In this document: positions 41,011 to 51,800 of the stretch, piece after piece | Layout of the letters: each line of letters begins with the position of its first letter | Numbering within the stretch: the first letter of the stretch is position 1 | Assembly: GCA_029891345.1 (NCBI GenBank) | Contig: CM057002.1 | Span: forward strand, 16,134,295-16,198,294 | DNA: 64,000 nucleotides | DNA from: Dryococelus australis | Lineage: Eukaryota > Arthropoda > Insecta > Phasmatodea > Phasmatidae | Reading direction: 5' to 3' | Notes under the pieces: generated by a model | Databases searched by the model: none | What the model was told of the DNA's origin: nothing | What the model saw: the letters and a program-made list of their open reading frames with translations, nothing else | Made by a program: the position numbers and the translations under genes

Positions 41011-41617
41011 TTTATTCTAAGTTTGTCGAAACGGAGCTCCCGATCGTGAAATAACGATTTACGTCATAGTTCCGGGTTTTGTATTCTACGTTAAAGATGA
41101 CTTCTTGATTCTCGTGAGAAGACGATAGAGAGTACTCAACAGCTATATGTTGTCGAAAGCCGCGTCCCAATCGGGAAGTGGAAATTCAACATGGCGGGTG
41201 AGAAGCGTGGTGGCCGTATTTATTGCATATCTTATGGTTTCGTACTTCTTAAACGTAATACGTAACGTACAGAAGGTTACAATATATGTGGAACATTATT
41301 ATATGCATCTAATTGTATCCACACATGTTCGGGAGTCTGAAGTTTTATTTCTGTATCGTGATTTAATTATGTAGTGTAGCAATGGCAGAGAGGTTATGTG
41401 TTTATACGAGCATCGTGTTGGTGTTATCGGAATAATGGATCGGTTGTTAATTATTTGTGTATTTGCTTTCTTTAATCATTGTTGGTCGTAGTGCATTTTC
41501 TTGAGTGAAGTGTGTAATAGTAATCGGCGCGTGTATACCGCTTCGTAAAACTGCTAGTTCTTTTTCTTAAACGCCGTCTGCAATGAATTGAATATAATTT
41601 ACGTAGTTAAGTTAGTT
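41011..41617. other. Spacer upstream of the LINE
   Basis: No repeat match; the 75-codon ORF at 41147-41374 has no motif. AACATGGCGGGTGAG near 41189 again resembles a YY1-like string. Confidence 0.4.
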
Positions 41618-41630
41618 ATTTTCAGGAAAC
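41618..41630 (+). repeat. Left target-site duplication of the R1-clade LINE
   Basis: ATTTTCAGGAAAC, identical to 47046-47058. The pair brackets the whole LINE. Confidence 0.75.
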
Positions 41631-41649
41631 TCTCCTTAAACTAAAGAAC

Positions 41650-42180
41650 GCCAGAAGGATGGAGGAACTGGGTCTGCGGGATAGCAGACCCAAAAAGGCG
41701 TGGGCCCAAGGTCATAATTTATGATGTGCCAAGAGAATACGACGGACCTGAATTCATGGAGACTTTACGCCTCCAGAATTTCAGGGCCGCTCAGATTTCT
41801 GATGAGGAGGTGCGGAAAAATGCTACAGTGCGTTTCCGCACCGGACCCAGAGACAAGGATGTTGTCAATCTAGTCCTTGAGGTAACTCCGCCCCTGAGAA
41901 AGTTGCTCGTTGACTGTGGAACCCTATTTATAGGGTTCCAGCGCTGCAAAGTTAGAGACTATGTGATGCCGACCTGGTGCTACAAGTGCTAGGGGTGCAG
42001 CCACATAAAGGAACGTTGCAAAAGCGAGCTAGTCTAACCCACTGTTCAGAGAAATAGCATAAATTCTCTGAAGGCAAAAGTGAAGGATACTAAGCTCAGA
42101 TGCGCAAACTGTCTCAAAGACAAGCGCCGAGACTGTTTTCACCCTTTGGTACTTCCGATTGTCCGGTCCATCAAAGAATG
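41650..42180 (+). pseudogene. LINE ORF1 (gag-like) C-terminal remnant
   Basis: Frame 2 reads GPKVIIYDVPREYDGPEFME and continues to PTWCYKC, then a stop, GCSHIKERCK, and later RCANCLKDKRRDC. The first knuckle is C-X2-C-X4-H-X4-C with the stop lying inside it. A second C-X2-C follows about 30 residues on. The KVIIYDVP and RFRTGPRDKD parts resemble the RNA-binding region of R1-clade ORF1 proteins. The N-terminal two thirds of a normal ORF1 are absent, in line with 5' truncation at 41631. In the cell the intact protein would package LINE RNA. At least three stops lie in this part. Confidence 0.75.
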
Positions 42181-42199
42181 ATGGCGCTGGAGTTTAACA

Positions 42200-42958
42200 G
42201 GACCCAGTATGACTAGTAGTCTTGCGCCGCTATGGCTAGGGCAGATAAACCTGCAAAGAGCTGCAGTTCCAACCATGGAACTGCATAAAGTTGCGATGTA
42301 GCAAAAACTTAATTTGGTACTGATGCAGGAGCCATACCTGCTCAGAGGGAAAGTGCCAACTCTTCTAGGCCGGTTCGCTCTCTTTGGGGAAAATCCACTG
42401 GCGGCAATCTGGGTATGTAACCCTGAGATAAATTACATTCCACTAGAGGCTCTCTCGAACACGCATCGTGCGTGTGTGCGTTTGGAGATCGGGGGAGGAA
42501 GCATGACTATAGTCTCGTCGTACTTTCAACCTCAGGACCCAATCGACCAACGCTTAAGTTAGTGGGAGAACATACTGACGAGAGCCAATGACACAAAAGT
42601 CATACTTGGTGCGGAAATCAACGCCAAGTCGGGATTGTGGAATTCCCCGAGGACAGACGGCCGCGGAGAGAAGGTAATAAGATACCTAATGGAGAAATAC
42701 CTGCAGGTGATCAACAGACCGGGACATATGGCCACCTATGTGTCCCCTGCCCATGATACGGACTCATATCTAGACGTTACTGTGGCAACGGCATGTGCTT
42801 CTGGCTGTATTGGGGACTGGAGAGTTTCAGATGAGTTCGAGTCTGATCACAAGATGATCCTATTTACCATCCAGGTGAATGGAATCTGCCAAACCAGAGT
42901 AGAGTGTCCCCGTTACGTTACTACCAAAGCGGACTGGCCTCTGTTTGACAGAGTGTAG
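42200..42958 (+). pseudogene. LINE ORF2: APE-type endonuclease domain, broken
   Basis: Frame 2 gives LGQINLQRAAVPTMELHKVA, stop, KLNLVLMQEPYLLRGKVPTL, AIWVCNPEINYIPL, VSSYFQPQDPID, then a stop, ILGAEINAKSGLWNS, GHMATYVSPAHDTDSYLDVT and SDEFESDHKMI. The QEP glutamate and the SDH histidine of the APE fold are present. The usual GAD(F/V)N aspartate is glutamate (GAEIN), which would be expected to harm catalysis. In-frame stops at about 42300, 42560 and 42956. The intact domain nicks target DNA to prime reverse transcription. Confidence 0.85.
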
Positions 42959-44345
42959 TTGAGGTGCCTAAATGAGTACAGAGCTGAAAAACCGCTTCTG
43001 TCTGTGGATCAACGGGCTGAAAAGATGGGGGAAATGGTGATGGCCGCCTGTGATTGGGCCATACCCAAAACCCAAAGGAAGGTTCCTCATCATCCTTGGT
43101 GGGATGATGAGTTAGAGACCAACCGGAAACAAGTTAAGTCCTTGCGTAAGCGATTTAAGCAAACGTATTGCCCAGACCAGAGACAGCAAGCGGTCCAACA
43201 GTACAATGTTGCCAGAGTGCAGTACCGGAGAGTACTAAGGAAGAAAAGACAAACAGCTTGGAGAGAGCTTGTAACGGATAGGGGAAACCAAAATCCCTGG
43301 GGACTGGTTTATCGGATGGTAACGGGAAAGATCAGAAGCTCAGAGGTGCTTCCTGCCCTTGAGTCAGATGATCGTCTCTTGCAGACATCAGAAGATATCA
43401 CACGGCATTTGCTTGCAAAGCTCTTGCCAGATGATAATGCGGTGGGGGAAACCGAGTATCACGAGAAGATCACGGCAGCACAGCTAAGCCCTATAATGAC
43501 AGAGAACACCGCACCATTCTCTCTCAAAGATCTTGATACGATAGTCAAGAAGACGAAGCTAAGGAAAGCCCCTGGATTGGACGGGATGACTGGGGAAATG
43601 CTCCACCGTGCATACCCTCGGATACGCCATGACATGTTGGACCTGTTAAACGATTGCCTCTCTGAAGGAAGATTCCCCTTAGGGTGGAGGAAGGGTCTCC
43701 TGATTGTAGTCTACAAGGGAGCTGGGAAGAATCCGAGAAAGGCAAACTCGTATAGGCCAATAACACTTCTCCCAGTAATGGGGAAGACATTGGAGCACCT
43801 CGTAAACCAGAGGCTGATGGTATTCCATCCTCGCCAATACGGGTTCATGAAGGGCAAGAGTACTGAGATGGCAATCTTGGACATGGTCGATCAGGTGAAA
43901 AACCTACGACCACACATATGTTATGGCTATATCCCTGGATATCTCGGGGGCTTTTGACAATGTGTGGTGGCCGCAGATTCTGTGGCAACTACGCTTGTTG
44001 GAGTGCCCCAAGAACATGTACGAAATGATACAGGGCTTCTTGACTGATCGTAAATGCGCCATGGAAATGGGAACACATAGAGAGGAAAAGGTGCTGACCA
44101 AGAGCTGTCCGCAAGGCTCAGTCCTTGGTCCGATCCTATGGAATGTGATCTTTGAGGGTCTGCTCTGGCTGGAATTCCTGCAAGGCTGCGAGGTCTATGG
44201 CTATGCAGACGACGGTTTGCTCCTTGTCCCTGGGTCACGCAAAGAACTTGAGGAGAAAACAGACCAAGCATTGAAAATGGTTGAAGGATGGGCTGAGGTT
44301 CAAAATGGACCTCTTAGTAGAAAAGATCAATGCAATTCTGCTTAA
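42959..44345 (+). pseudogene. LINE ORF2: reverse transcriptase domain, frameshifted
   Basis: The frame-2 part (42959-43957) has a linker, then KAPGLDGMTGEML, GWRKGLLIVVYKGAGKNP, SYRPITLLPVMGKTLEHLV and HPRQYGFMKGKSTEMAILDM. Near 43920 the frame shifts to frame 3, where SLDISGAFDNVWWPQI (motif A aspartates), KSCPQGSVLGPILWN (motif B) and YGYADDGLLLVPGS (motif C, YADD at about 44202-44213) follow. A second shift near 44300 leads to frame 1. All catalytic aspartates are thus still present. Order and spacing fit R1 and related clades. Confidence 0.92.
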
Positions 44346-45315
44346 GGGAAACCTCAAGTGGAATCCTGTGATCAGGTTCAGGGGCAGAGTGATCAGGATG
44401 GTCACTGAGATAAAATATCTCTGTGTCATCCCGGAAAGTCGTTTGGCATTCAATGTCCACGTTCGCTATGCGGTGAACAAAGCCATGACGATGTTTCATC
44501 GGCTCAGGGCAGTGGCATTAGCGAACTGGGGGTTAGGCTATCGGACGTTGAAACTAATGTATAAGTCCGTGTTCCTACCCATCCTCGCGTACACGTGTGA
44601 GGTGTGGTACCCGGAGGCGGAGAGAGTACATGGAAAAAGAGTAATAAATAGTGCCCAAAGAGCAGCACTATTGGGGATAACCAAGACCTATAGGACAACA
44701 TCAAGCGATGCTTTCCAACTGATAGTTGGGGAGATCCCTCTGGATCTGCTAGTGGCACAGATGGGTGAAATTTCTCGTAGGAGAAGACGGGGAGTAATAC
44801 CCCTGGCTGACCTGAGAGAAATAAAGGAAGCCACACTAACAGCATGGCAGACCAGATGGGACCTTAGCAATAAGGATCGCAAAATGCACGGTCTGTTCCC
44901 TTGTGTTCGGGAGAGACTGCGATTGGAGAGGTGGCTTGAAGTGGGTCACTACTCCATCCAGTATTTGACTGGACACGGTAACTTCCATGCGAAGCTGTCC
45001 TCACTGGGCCTGGTGGAAGACCCCATGTGCGTGGTGTGTGGGGTGGAAGACACCTCTACCCACACACTGTGCCCCAAAGTCGAAGACCTGACGAATGAAT
45101 TCGAGGGGATCCATGCACCTCTCCGTCACGGGGACATGCTCCGGGACAGGAACACAATAAGGACGGTGTTACAACACCTTACCAAAGTTGGTAAAAGAAG
45201 AGAGGAGTTCGACGTCTGGTGGTCTGGCCCTCGGCTGAGCAGGGACCTGAACATGTCGGAGGTACAGGATAATGAGGATGAGATTGGGATAGGTGCTGTG
45301 AACCAAAATGAGTGA
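44281..45315 (+). pseudogene. LINE ORF2: thumb, C-terminal region and zinc knuckle
   Basis: Frame 1, 344 residues without a stop. It contains GLGYRTLKLMYKSVFLPILA, AQRAALLGITKTYRTTSSDA, VGEIPLDLLVAQM, TLTAWQTRWDLSNKDRKMHG and QYLTGHGNFHAKLSSLGL, followed by CVVCGVEDTSTHTLC, a C-X2-C-X7-H-X2-C motif near residues 250-265. R1-clade proteins usually have four residues between His and the last Cys, so two may have been lost. The frame ends at TGA 45313-45315. The open stretch shows that decay has been mild. Confidence 0.9.
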
Positions 45316-45496
45316 ACACATCTTCCCAGTTGTCATTTTGGATGAAGGGGGTGGCTCTTGTAACCCCCTCCCCCATTAGGAATAACACCCGCAATGGTCC
45401 ATGGGAGCACTCCCCGAGCACCTCCCTCCAGGAATGAAGGAAAAAGGGAACTAGAGCTGCCCAGGTCTATGTCTATAACGAGAGTTATAGACATAG

Positions 45497-46219
45497 AACC
45501 TTACAAGACAAGTGGCCATGGTCTTGAAGACCAAACAACACCTGGATGGCCCGTGTACCTGCAATCCTGTGGTGTTCGTGCGGGAGGGCTTTGTTCGTGT
45601 TACTAGTAGCATGAGCAAGCTCAAACGCGACAACAGACGACGTACAGTCTGTGCTATGACCCGAGCCAGGGAGGTATGGTCGACGGGAGTACCCGTGGTG
45701 GAGGTACGGACCGATCAACCACGGGAAACCGAGGTTGAGAGGGAAGTCTTCCTCCATTAGGTCCTCACCAGGAAATCTGAGGCAACACCTGAGGAAGCGA
45801 AAACCGTTGAAATCGACGGGCCGGATGAGAAAAACATGGTTGATGTCGCAGTACAGGCGTGGCCTGCACAAGCCGACCCGGACGACCCACAGTGGTTGTA
45901 CAATGAGCTCATCAGGGGAGCAATGTTAGCTAAACTGGAGGACCCAGCTACGTTGACATCTGCTCTGGCCCTTGTGATAAGAAATATGGAGGGAGGGGTC
46001 CTGCTCCCAAGAATGGAAACAATAGACAGGCTTGTCGTCGCCCAGACAGGCCTGCCCACCAAACCTTCAGAGTTAATCACTCTGCTGAATGAATGCTATT
46101 GGCGTAGAGGCGAAAGATTCAACGAATCTGACGTCCTTCAGGATGCCATCCGTACATACGGAAGGCGTACTTTCGACTACAGTAAGCCCTTCGATGGGTA
46201 CACTGTGGTCCGGTACTAG
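45497..46219 (+). pseudogene. Third reading frame downstream of LINE ORF2, one in-frame stop
   Basis: Frame 2 is open from 45497 (first ATG at 45518) to a TAG at 45758-45760, then open again in the same frame to a stop at 46217-46219. That is about 80 plus 150 codons in a single frame with one stop. Product words: LKTKQHLDGPCTCNPVVFV, KLKRDNRRRTVCAMTRAREV, DVAVQAWPAQADPDDPQWLY, ELIRGAMLAKLEDPATLTSA, LLPRMETIDRLVVAQTGLPT, ITLLNECYWRRGERFNESDV, RRTFDYSKPFDGYTVVRY. The first half is Lys/Arg-rich; the second is acidic and probably helical. I do not recognise a family. R1-clade LINEs are known with two ORFs, so this would be an addition. Alternatives: captured host sequence or chance. Confidence 0.45.
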
Positions 46220-47045
46220 TCCTCCAATCCCGGATGGCACTCTACCAACAGCTTTGGTAACGCCACACAGAATGTGACATGCCCCTCCTTCGCGAGGGGC
46301 CTGGTCGGTTGGGGGGAGGAGAAAAGGTCTGGGAGTTAAAAGATTCGTGGCCTTGGATGTAGCAAATTTGGAAAAGTAGAAAAGGAACTCTTCCCCATTG
46401 AGCCTCCAGCCACCTGGCCAGTCAAAAATACCGTCGAAGACAACCCGATAAAAACCCTGATGTCATTTGAGCAAAGCTCATGCATCTTTTCACGAATTGA
46501 CAAAGGTGATTGTACCTGTATGTAGTATGCAGTTGGATAACAAGCAAAGCGAATGAGCGCAGCGTTTGTTATGTATGAGTGTATGTGTGCGTGAGTGCCG
46601 TATCGAGCAGTAGTTTTGGGTGTAGACACAAACTCTTTGCGCCCGGGGGCGAGGTGGTGGGGAATGTTTCTGGTTACCGGACATCCCCCAAAACTAAGTC
46701 CTGCACAGCCCGAGCGCACTGAGCCGAGATGGCAGTTATGGGAATACCATCGTGTTTAAATTCAATCGAGAAAGGATATGCGCAGTCACGGAAGGTAGTT
46801 CGTTTGTTTGAATGAGTAGATTAGTGTAGTTTTCATTTTTCAATTTTCGGACAGCATGGCGGTGTCAAAATTGCAAAGTTCCCGGTGATACATGAGATCA
46901 AAAGAGCCGATTTTAGCTTTTGTTTGTGGGGGCTAAAGTAGTCTGGATAGAAAGTAGAGCTCCAGGTATGACCTTTTAATAGGTATCGGCCACCTGGAGG
47001 GGAGGTTTGGAGAGGTCAGCGCCGGTTCCACCGGGAACTTTGTTA
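46220..47045 (+). other. 3' region of the LINE
   Basis: About 825 bp without a convincing ORF. A short hairpin GCCCCTC-CTTCGC-GAGGGGC lies near 46279-46298, and the region ends at GGAACTTTGTTA just before the right 13-bp repeat. There is no A-rich tail. Such 3' structures are where R1-clade reverse transcriptases are thought to bind; that role here is inference. Confidence 0.5.
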
Positions 47046-47058
47046 ATTTTCAGGAAAC
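47046..47058 (+). repeat. Right target-site duplication of the R1-clade LINE
   Basis: ATTTTCAGGAAAC, identical to 41618-41630. Confidence 0.75.
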
Positions 47059-48021
47059 GAGCACATTGTTGATTTTACTTAATAATTCTGCAAATAATTA
47101 ATTTAATGCTAGCAACGAACAAATGTGACTAGTGAAGTACATATGCGAGGATTAATCTATAAAAACACGTATTCAAGAGGTTACGGTGTTAACAAACAGT
47201 AAGTTTGCGTTTTTTTTTTTTTTGTAAATAATGTATTTTTAAAACACTACTATAATTATTGCAAGGCACGTTGCCTTAAAAAAACCGCACTTTCCACACT
47301 TTTGTAGTGCGTGAATAATATTTATTTGTCTATCGTAAATGCAACGAGTGTAAGGTTAACTTTGGATAGTGTGTGCATGTATACTGCTACATGTGTAGGA
47401 ATACGAACAGCGACATAATATGTATCGTGTTTTGTTTTTCATTAAATTTACAATAATGTAAATGTTATTTCCATACGAGCAAAATTTACCACTGCTCCAT
47501 CGAAACAATATGCGACTCAAAATGCCACACACTCGTAAGCACATCAAAATAATGTCGTCTCACGAAATACGTTACGTGATGAACTAAATCTCCCCCCCCC
47601 CCCCCCCGTCAACATACCTACGTGCAGTAATAAAACTAATTAAATTGGCAGCTTCTATCATTTTATGAATAACTATATAGACTACAGTCTTTGTGTACGA
47701 AGCACGTCACTTCACTAGTAATGGGAATTCCTGCATTCCTACAACAAATCAATTACATACTGTTTAATGTAAGATTTTTTGTTTAGGCCTAACGTAGTTT
47801 TCTAAGCAAACTTTACAGTTGTATTTATTAAAACGACATTTTACGTATCGCCTTCTATACGTTTCGTTACATACATCACAGTGAACGATATTTAAAAGGA
47901 CTGTTAGAGGGAAGAGGAAATACTATGTAACGAATTCTCATCATTTAACAGTCGTTTTTATACTTGAAACAGTGTGTTCCTTTAAAACGAGTAATATTTT
48001 CATTATTACTCGTTTGCAGGT
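47059..48021. other. AT-rich spacer with a C16 run
   Basis: A T14 run lies at about 47211-47223 and a C16 run at 47592-47607. Short inverted words GGCACGTTGCC and GAAATACGTTACGT are not extended enough to call. No coding pattern. Confidence 0.4.
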
Positions 48022-48317
48022 CAAGAGACCTGCAAAATTCGCGTTATTATTTCAGGGTATTTTAAACTTAAAACACGTGTTCATCTGCAATACGTTTGTT
48101 ATTGGACTATTCTTTATTTGACACGCCCCGTGTACCTCTGCACCAATAAATGAACACTTCACGATCGTGTGGTCCAGTGACGTACAGTACACTCAGAAAA
48201 GGTAGTGACTTGACATCTTGGCAGCAGCCAATAAAGAAACGACGCCAGCTACAGTATATACAGTACTGTAAGTTTTAACTTGATGCCGAAAAACAACGTG
48301 AATTTTGCAGGTCCCTA
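48022..48317 (-). mobile_element. Family E hAT-type MITE, reference copy
   Basis: Left CAAGAGACCTGCAAAATTCG then CGTTATTATTT; right AACGTGAATTTTGCAGGTCC then CTA. Reverse complement of the right end reads TAGGGACCTGCAAAATTCAC. The interior TATTTGACACGCCCCGTGTA and CACCAATAAATGAACACTT is inverted relative to 29547. Length 296 bp. Target duplication not recognisable. Confidence 0.8.
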
Positions 48318-48634
48318 CAAATGAATAACTTACTTTAATCATACATTATTGCAGGCACAGCGTGTGTTTGCATTCGTCACGTTGGCTGCCTGAACACCAG
48401 CAGGGAGGGGAAGCGAGTTGTGGTGGGGTGGTCTGTAATACCCGAGGATTGCCGAGGTAGGGAGGTCTCAAACCGATGGTGTGCTTAGAATAGCTATTTG
48501 GGCACATTTTGCCCTCGATCGTTTCAAACAGCTTGTCTCGATCGGTAGGAAGCTGATTGTCGAGATCGACATCGAGATCTGCCGATAGATTTCCCCAGAA
48601 ACTTAGAATAAACGCCCAGATCAAACTACCTGCG
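48318..48634. other. Spacer, nothing recognised
   Basis: Minus-strand 92-codon ORF at 48346-48624 without motif. Sequence TCGATCGGTAGGAAG and GATCGACATCGAGATC near 48540 is rich in GATC words. Confidence 0.35.
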
Positions 48635-48790
48635 TATAATCGTACTTTTCTCTTGCCGCGTAAAGAAACTTCATAGGCAAGCTTTAAAAATGCGATATTT
48701 GACCACTTTCACGGTTGTTTTCCTCCATCAATACACTTAATATGATAAAAGTAAAAAAAAAAAAATATAGCGACATAGACTTTTTTCCCC
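48635..48790 (+). repeat. Family H, middle fragment
   Basis: CGTACTTTTCTCTTGCCGCG, AAGAAACTTCATAGGCAAGC, TTAAAAATGCGATATTTGAC and ACTTAATATGATAAAAGTAA match 3665-3790. The outer parts of the family are missing. Confidence 0.7.
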
Positions 48791-48887
48791 TCCTTTATGG
48801 CAAAACAACGATCTCACAGAAAACGTTTCAGTACATAGGACCAGTAAGAGCAGCTTATCCCTTTCAGACCCACTTTAATGTACGGTT

Positions 48888-49135
48888 TCAGGTGTTGCAA
48901 ACAATAAATCTTATGATTGGCGCTGTACTTAGGACGGCACGACAATGAGCTGTAGGCTATGAGTTCGACTACACTTATGTGAACCAATTATGACCTAGAC
49001 CATTGAGACTGTGAATCTTTTACCCACAAGTAAGATCATTGGTCATTGAGCTTTGTAGTGTGCAGTACAGGTAAAAAATTACCTACACGTGCGTAATGTA
49101 CACATCTGTGTACACTGGGTCTGAATAGGTTATGG
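48888..49135 (+). repeat. Family M repeat
   Basis: Second copy of 33040-33325, with CAGGTGTTGCAAACAATAAA, GAACCAATTATGACCTAGAC, ACCCACAAGTAAGATCATTG, GTGTGCAGTACAGG, CGTGCGTAATGTACACATCT and GTGTACACTGGGTCTGAATA. Confidence 0.7.
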
Positions 49136-49875
49136 TAAATATGAGTGTGGGGAGTTGCTTTCGGGAGTAGTGAATGTGCTGGAGCTCACAGACCTCGGTA
49201 TTATTGATTGAAGGAATGCTCCTAGCGCTGCGCCGCTTCAACACTAGCAACTCGAGTACGGAATACAAATCCTTGCCGAAAATACCCGTCGTATACCTTC
49301 TACGCTCATGGCAACAAATTGCATATTTAACACTTTCATTCCCACTGTCGACAATTGTCTGCGTGTTGCACTGGAAGGTTATACTTGATCGTTTCTGTAC
49401 AATGCGCAACGATCTTCCCTGCTGGTCACTGGTTCCTAAACCGTGCCACTGCTGCACGTAGTGACTGGATCACGTCACTGATTACCGTTTAAGTACAGCA
49501 CGCATACAAATATTTCTTTTTGGTAACATTATAAACCATAAATTATTGTGGGAATGAAGGAGTTAAACTTTCTATTTACTTTCCGCGTACAAAAGCATGC
49601 GCAATGGTGTGTGTGTGTGTGGGGGGGGGGGTACTGTTTACCCGTTGCATTATGCCATTACGAAAATTAAGAATATTGCCACTTTCATATTTTCACAAGA
49701 CAGTCTGCGTGTTTGACAACGACCACCCAATTAAAAATACGTTTAATGTAATGTAGACTTATTAGTGCTTAGATATACAGTATTATTACTTTGTATTTTT
49801 AATCTCGTACAAGTTGATCATTTTGTGGTCTGCACCACCCATTACCTAACCCTGCGCATTGCGTTACTGCGTAAA
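49136..49875. other. Intergenic with overlapping antisense ORFs
   Basis: Two ORFs of 95 (plus, 49174-49461) and 124 codons (minus, 49083-49457) overlap fully; neither carries a motif. A (GT)n then G11 tract lies at 49610-49631. Confidence 0.35.
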
Positions 49876-50130
49876 TATACAGTCTGTTCACGGTAAAGTG
49901 AGCACTTTTAAGGCCCTAGTTACTCTTTCCTATCAGCCTTTTTTTTTTATTTTATCCTTCTAACACTTTTTAAAATAAATATTGCCATGTAGATATTAAT
50001 GACTCTAGGCACTATATATTTGACCGGACTCGAAAGTTAACAGCTAAGGCCACAATAAAATATGTTTATTGACTATTATTATAAATGAGGCTTTCAAAAG
50101 TGTTCAATTTACTGTGAATACCGTATAGGC
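49876..50130 (-). mobile_element. Family B MITE, reverse orientation
   Basis: Left ACAGTCTGTTCACGGTAAAG then TGAGCACTTTT; right CTTTCAAAAGTGTTCAATTT then ACTGTGAA. The interior has ATATTGCCATGTAGATATTA, CTCGAAAGTTAACAGCTAAG and ATGTTTATTGACTATTATTA, the inverse of 14754. About 255 bp. Confidence 0.85.
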
Positions 50131-50554
50131 TATTGTAGAAATATGAGTTTGATATAATATTTTCGTTTTGATGGTTATAGCACAGTATTGTCTATGTGGC
50201 CTTCAGAAGTATTCTTTCATACCATATGTATTTTCATGAAAATTTGCATGAAACTGTTTATAAAATAGTGTTGCATCTTTATGATCACGGTTCTCGTTCT
50301 CTCAAATGCGATGATTGTGGTATGAAATAAACTGTGAATAAATGACGCAATCAACCATTTTACCCAAAAAAAACGTAGGTCAGCATTATAAAAAACGAAT
50401 GACGTCAAGCGCCTTTGTTGGCCAATATAAAGTAACCAGGGGACGGGCCCGCGATCTAGCCACTGTCGCGTCGGTAAAGCTGGTAATCTCTGGAACTCCG
50501 GCACTTGCTTGCTCGCACATCCCGTCACGTAGTTCCAAAAAATGGTACATTTAA
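50131..50554. other. Spacer, nothing recognised
   Basis: The 103-codon minus-strand ORF at 50217-50528 has a hydrophobic patch but no known family. Confidence 0.4.
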
Positions 50555-51447
50555 TAATTGTGGGCGGACTTAAGACCTTAGACGTAAGACTTAAGTCTTG
50601 ATGGGTAGACGGTGTAGCTTTGAAGGGCCTAACTTACCACTTACCATTGGCGGAGAGTTTGGTAGTTTGGAGTATAGAAAGACAATCCTTCCCCTAAATC
50701 CCATGAAAATTAGTCGAAAAATGCGCCTTCCATAAACCTTAATTTTGGGAAAAAACACCTTCCCCCGGAATTGGGGAAGGGTTCGGCAACCAGAACTCGC
50801 CCCCTTCCCCATTGGGGCACTATTGATGCCCCCTACCCCCTCCCCCATCAATTTGGGCGTAAAGTGTATGACTCCGAATGGTATACACGAACCTTAAGCC
50901 TGGGGCACAATAACCCCCCCCCCCCCCCCCTTTCGGAAATATTAAGAAGAGGGGTGTCGGCAACCATATCTTCCACCTCTCCGCCGGGGCACTATCGTTC
51001 ACCCCTAGAACCCCCCACCCCAGTTTGGGCGTAAAGGTTTGACGCTGCAAACTTTCGTTCTTGATTAATAGTATAGAAGAAATTCAAACCTCAACCAAAT
51101 TTCAAGTAAATCGGTAAAAAAAAATGCGCCTTCCAAAGCCAGGAGGCATAAACCCCAAAAAGTGGGGAAGGGGTAAAAACGATATCTGTAGGGGCAGGAC
51201 AAATAAATACAACGCTCAATCAAATTTCAAGAAAATCGGTCGAAAAAATCGATTTCCTGGGCCTGAGGACATACATCCCTAAAAAAGCGTGCGCAGGGGG
51301 GAGGGGGTAAAAATCCATAGCTGGACCCTTTCCCCCAGAGGCACTATCGTTCCTCCTTAGCTCGCCCCCCTCCACCTTCCACTCCTCCCACCAATCTCCG
51401 TTTATGGCGTAAAGCGATTGACGCGGCAAACTTTCGTTCTTGTATAT
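50555..51447 (+). repeat. Family I G/C-run repeat, about two and a half tandem units
   Basis: Units of roughly 380 bp. Each has AAATTTCAAG-AAATCGGT, AAAAATGCGCCTTCC or equivalent, a GGGGAAGGGG-rich or CCCCC-rich middle, GGCACTATCGTTC, then GGGCGTAAAG-TTGACGC-GCAAACTTTCGTTCTTG (51025-51070 and 51408-51447). A C18 run sits at 50913-50930. ORFs here are Gly/Pro-rich by-products. Reverse-oriented copy at 10578-11225. Confidence 0.65.
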
Positions 51448-51684
51448 GTACCTTTGTTAGTTAACTCTTGTGTTCTAACGTTGTAGAACCTACTTCGCCA
51501 AACAAATGAATAAGATAAAGTTCTCTAGTTATATAGGTTAGTTGCAGTTGTAGGTTTGTATGCGTGTTGATGTGTGTGAACATCGTGCTGGGAACAACAC
51601 AGCGGGCGTCAGGCTGTGTTGGCCGGAGCCGAGTTGTCCGCCTGCTTTCTACTCGTTCGCTACTTCCCATGCCTCCAGAGGCCG
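51448..51684. other. Spacer
   Basis: No feature recognised; the ORFs of 95 and 101 codons starting here read into the SINE fragment. Confidence 0.4.
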
Positions 51685-51800
51685 ACTTGTCGTGGTTAGA
51701 CTACCTGCCTCCCACCTCCGGGGTCCCACCCGTGCCGGACGATGCCGCTGGTCGCCGGATTTCCTCGGGGTTCTCCCGTTTCCTCCTTCCTTGCACACTG
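51685..51800 (+). mobile_element. SINE-alpha, fragmentary copy
   Basis: GTCGTGGTTAGACTACCTGC and CTCCCACCTCCGGG belong to the head. It then jumps to GTGCCGGACGATGCCGCTGG, CGCCGGATTTCCTCGGGGTT and CTCCCGTTTCCTCC. The B box segment is missing and the 3' body is truncated. Confidence 0.7.

Larger units (their letters stand above)
41631..47045 (+). mobile_element. R1-clade non-LTR retrotransposon (LINE), 5'-truncated, inactive
   Basis: A 5.4-kb element with, in order, the C-terminal part of ORF1 with zinc knuckles, an APE-type endonuclease, reverse transcriptase, a C-terminal cysteine-histidine motif, an extra reading frame and an 800-bp 3' region. Clade assignment rests on the endonuclease opening (GQINLQRA, LVLMQEPYLL), on SCPQGSVLGPILWN in the RT, and on LTGHGNFHAKL before the C-terminal knuckle. 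It is bracketed by identical 13-bp repeats, starts inside ORF1 as 5'-truncated insertions do, and has no A tail. Several stops and at least two frameshifts make it non-functional. Whether it has a preferred target is unknown; the site is not rDNA as far as I can see. Confidence 0.85.

Noticed and set aside
49083-49461. Antisense pair of ORFs (95 and 124 codons) as a gene
   Set aside because: Fully overlapping on opposite strands, no motif, and part of the DNA belongs to family M.
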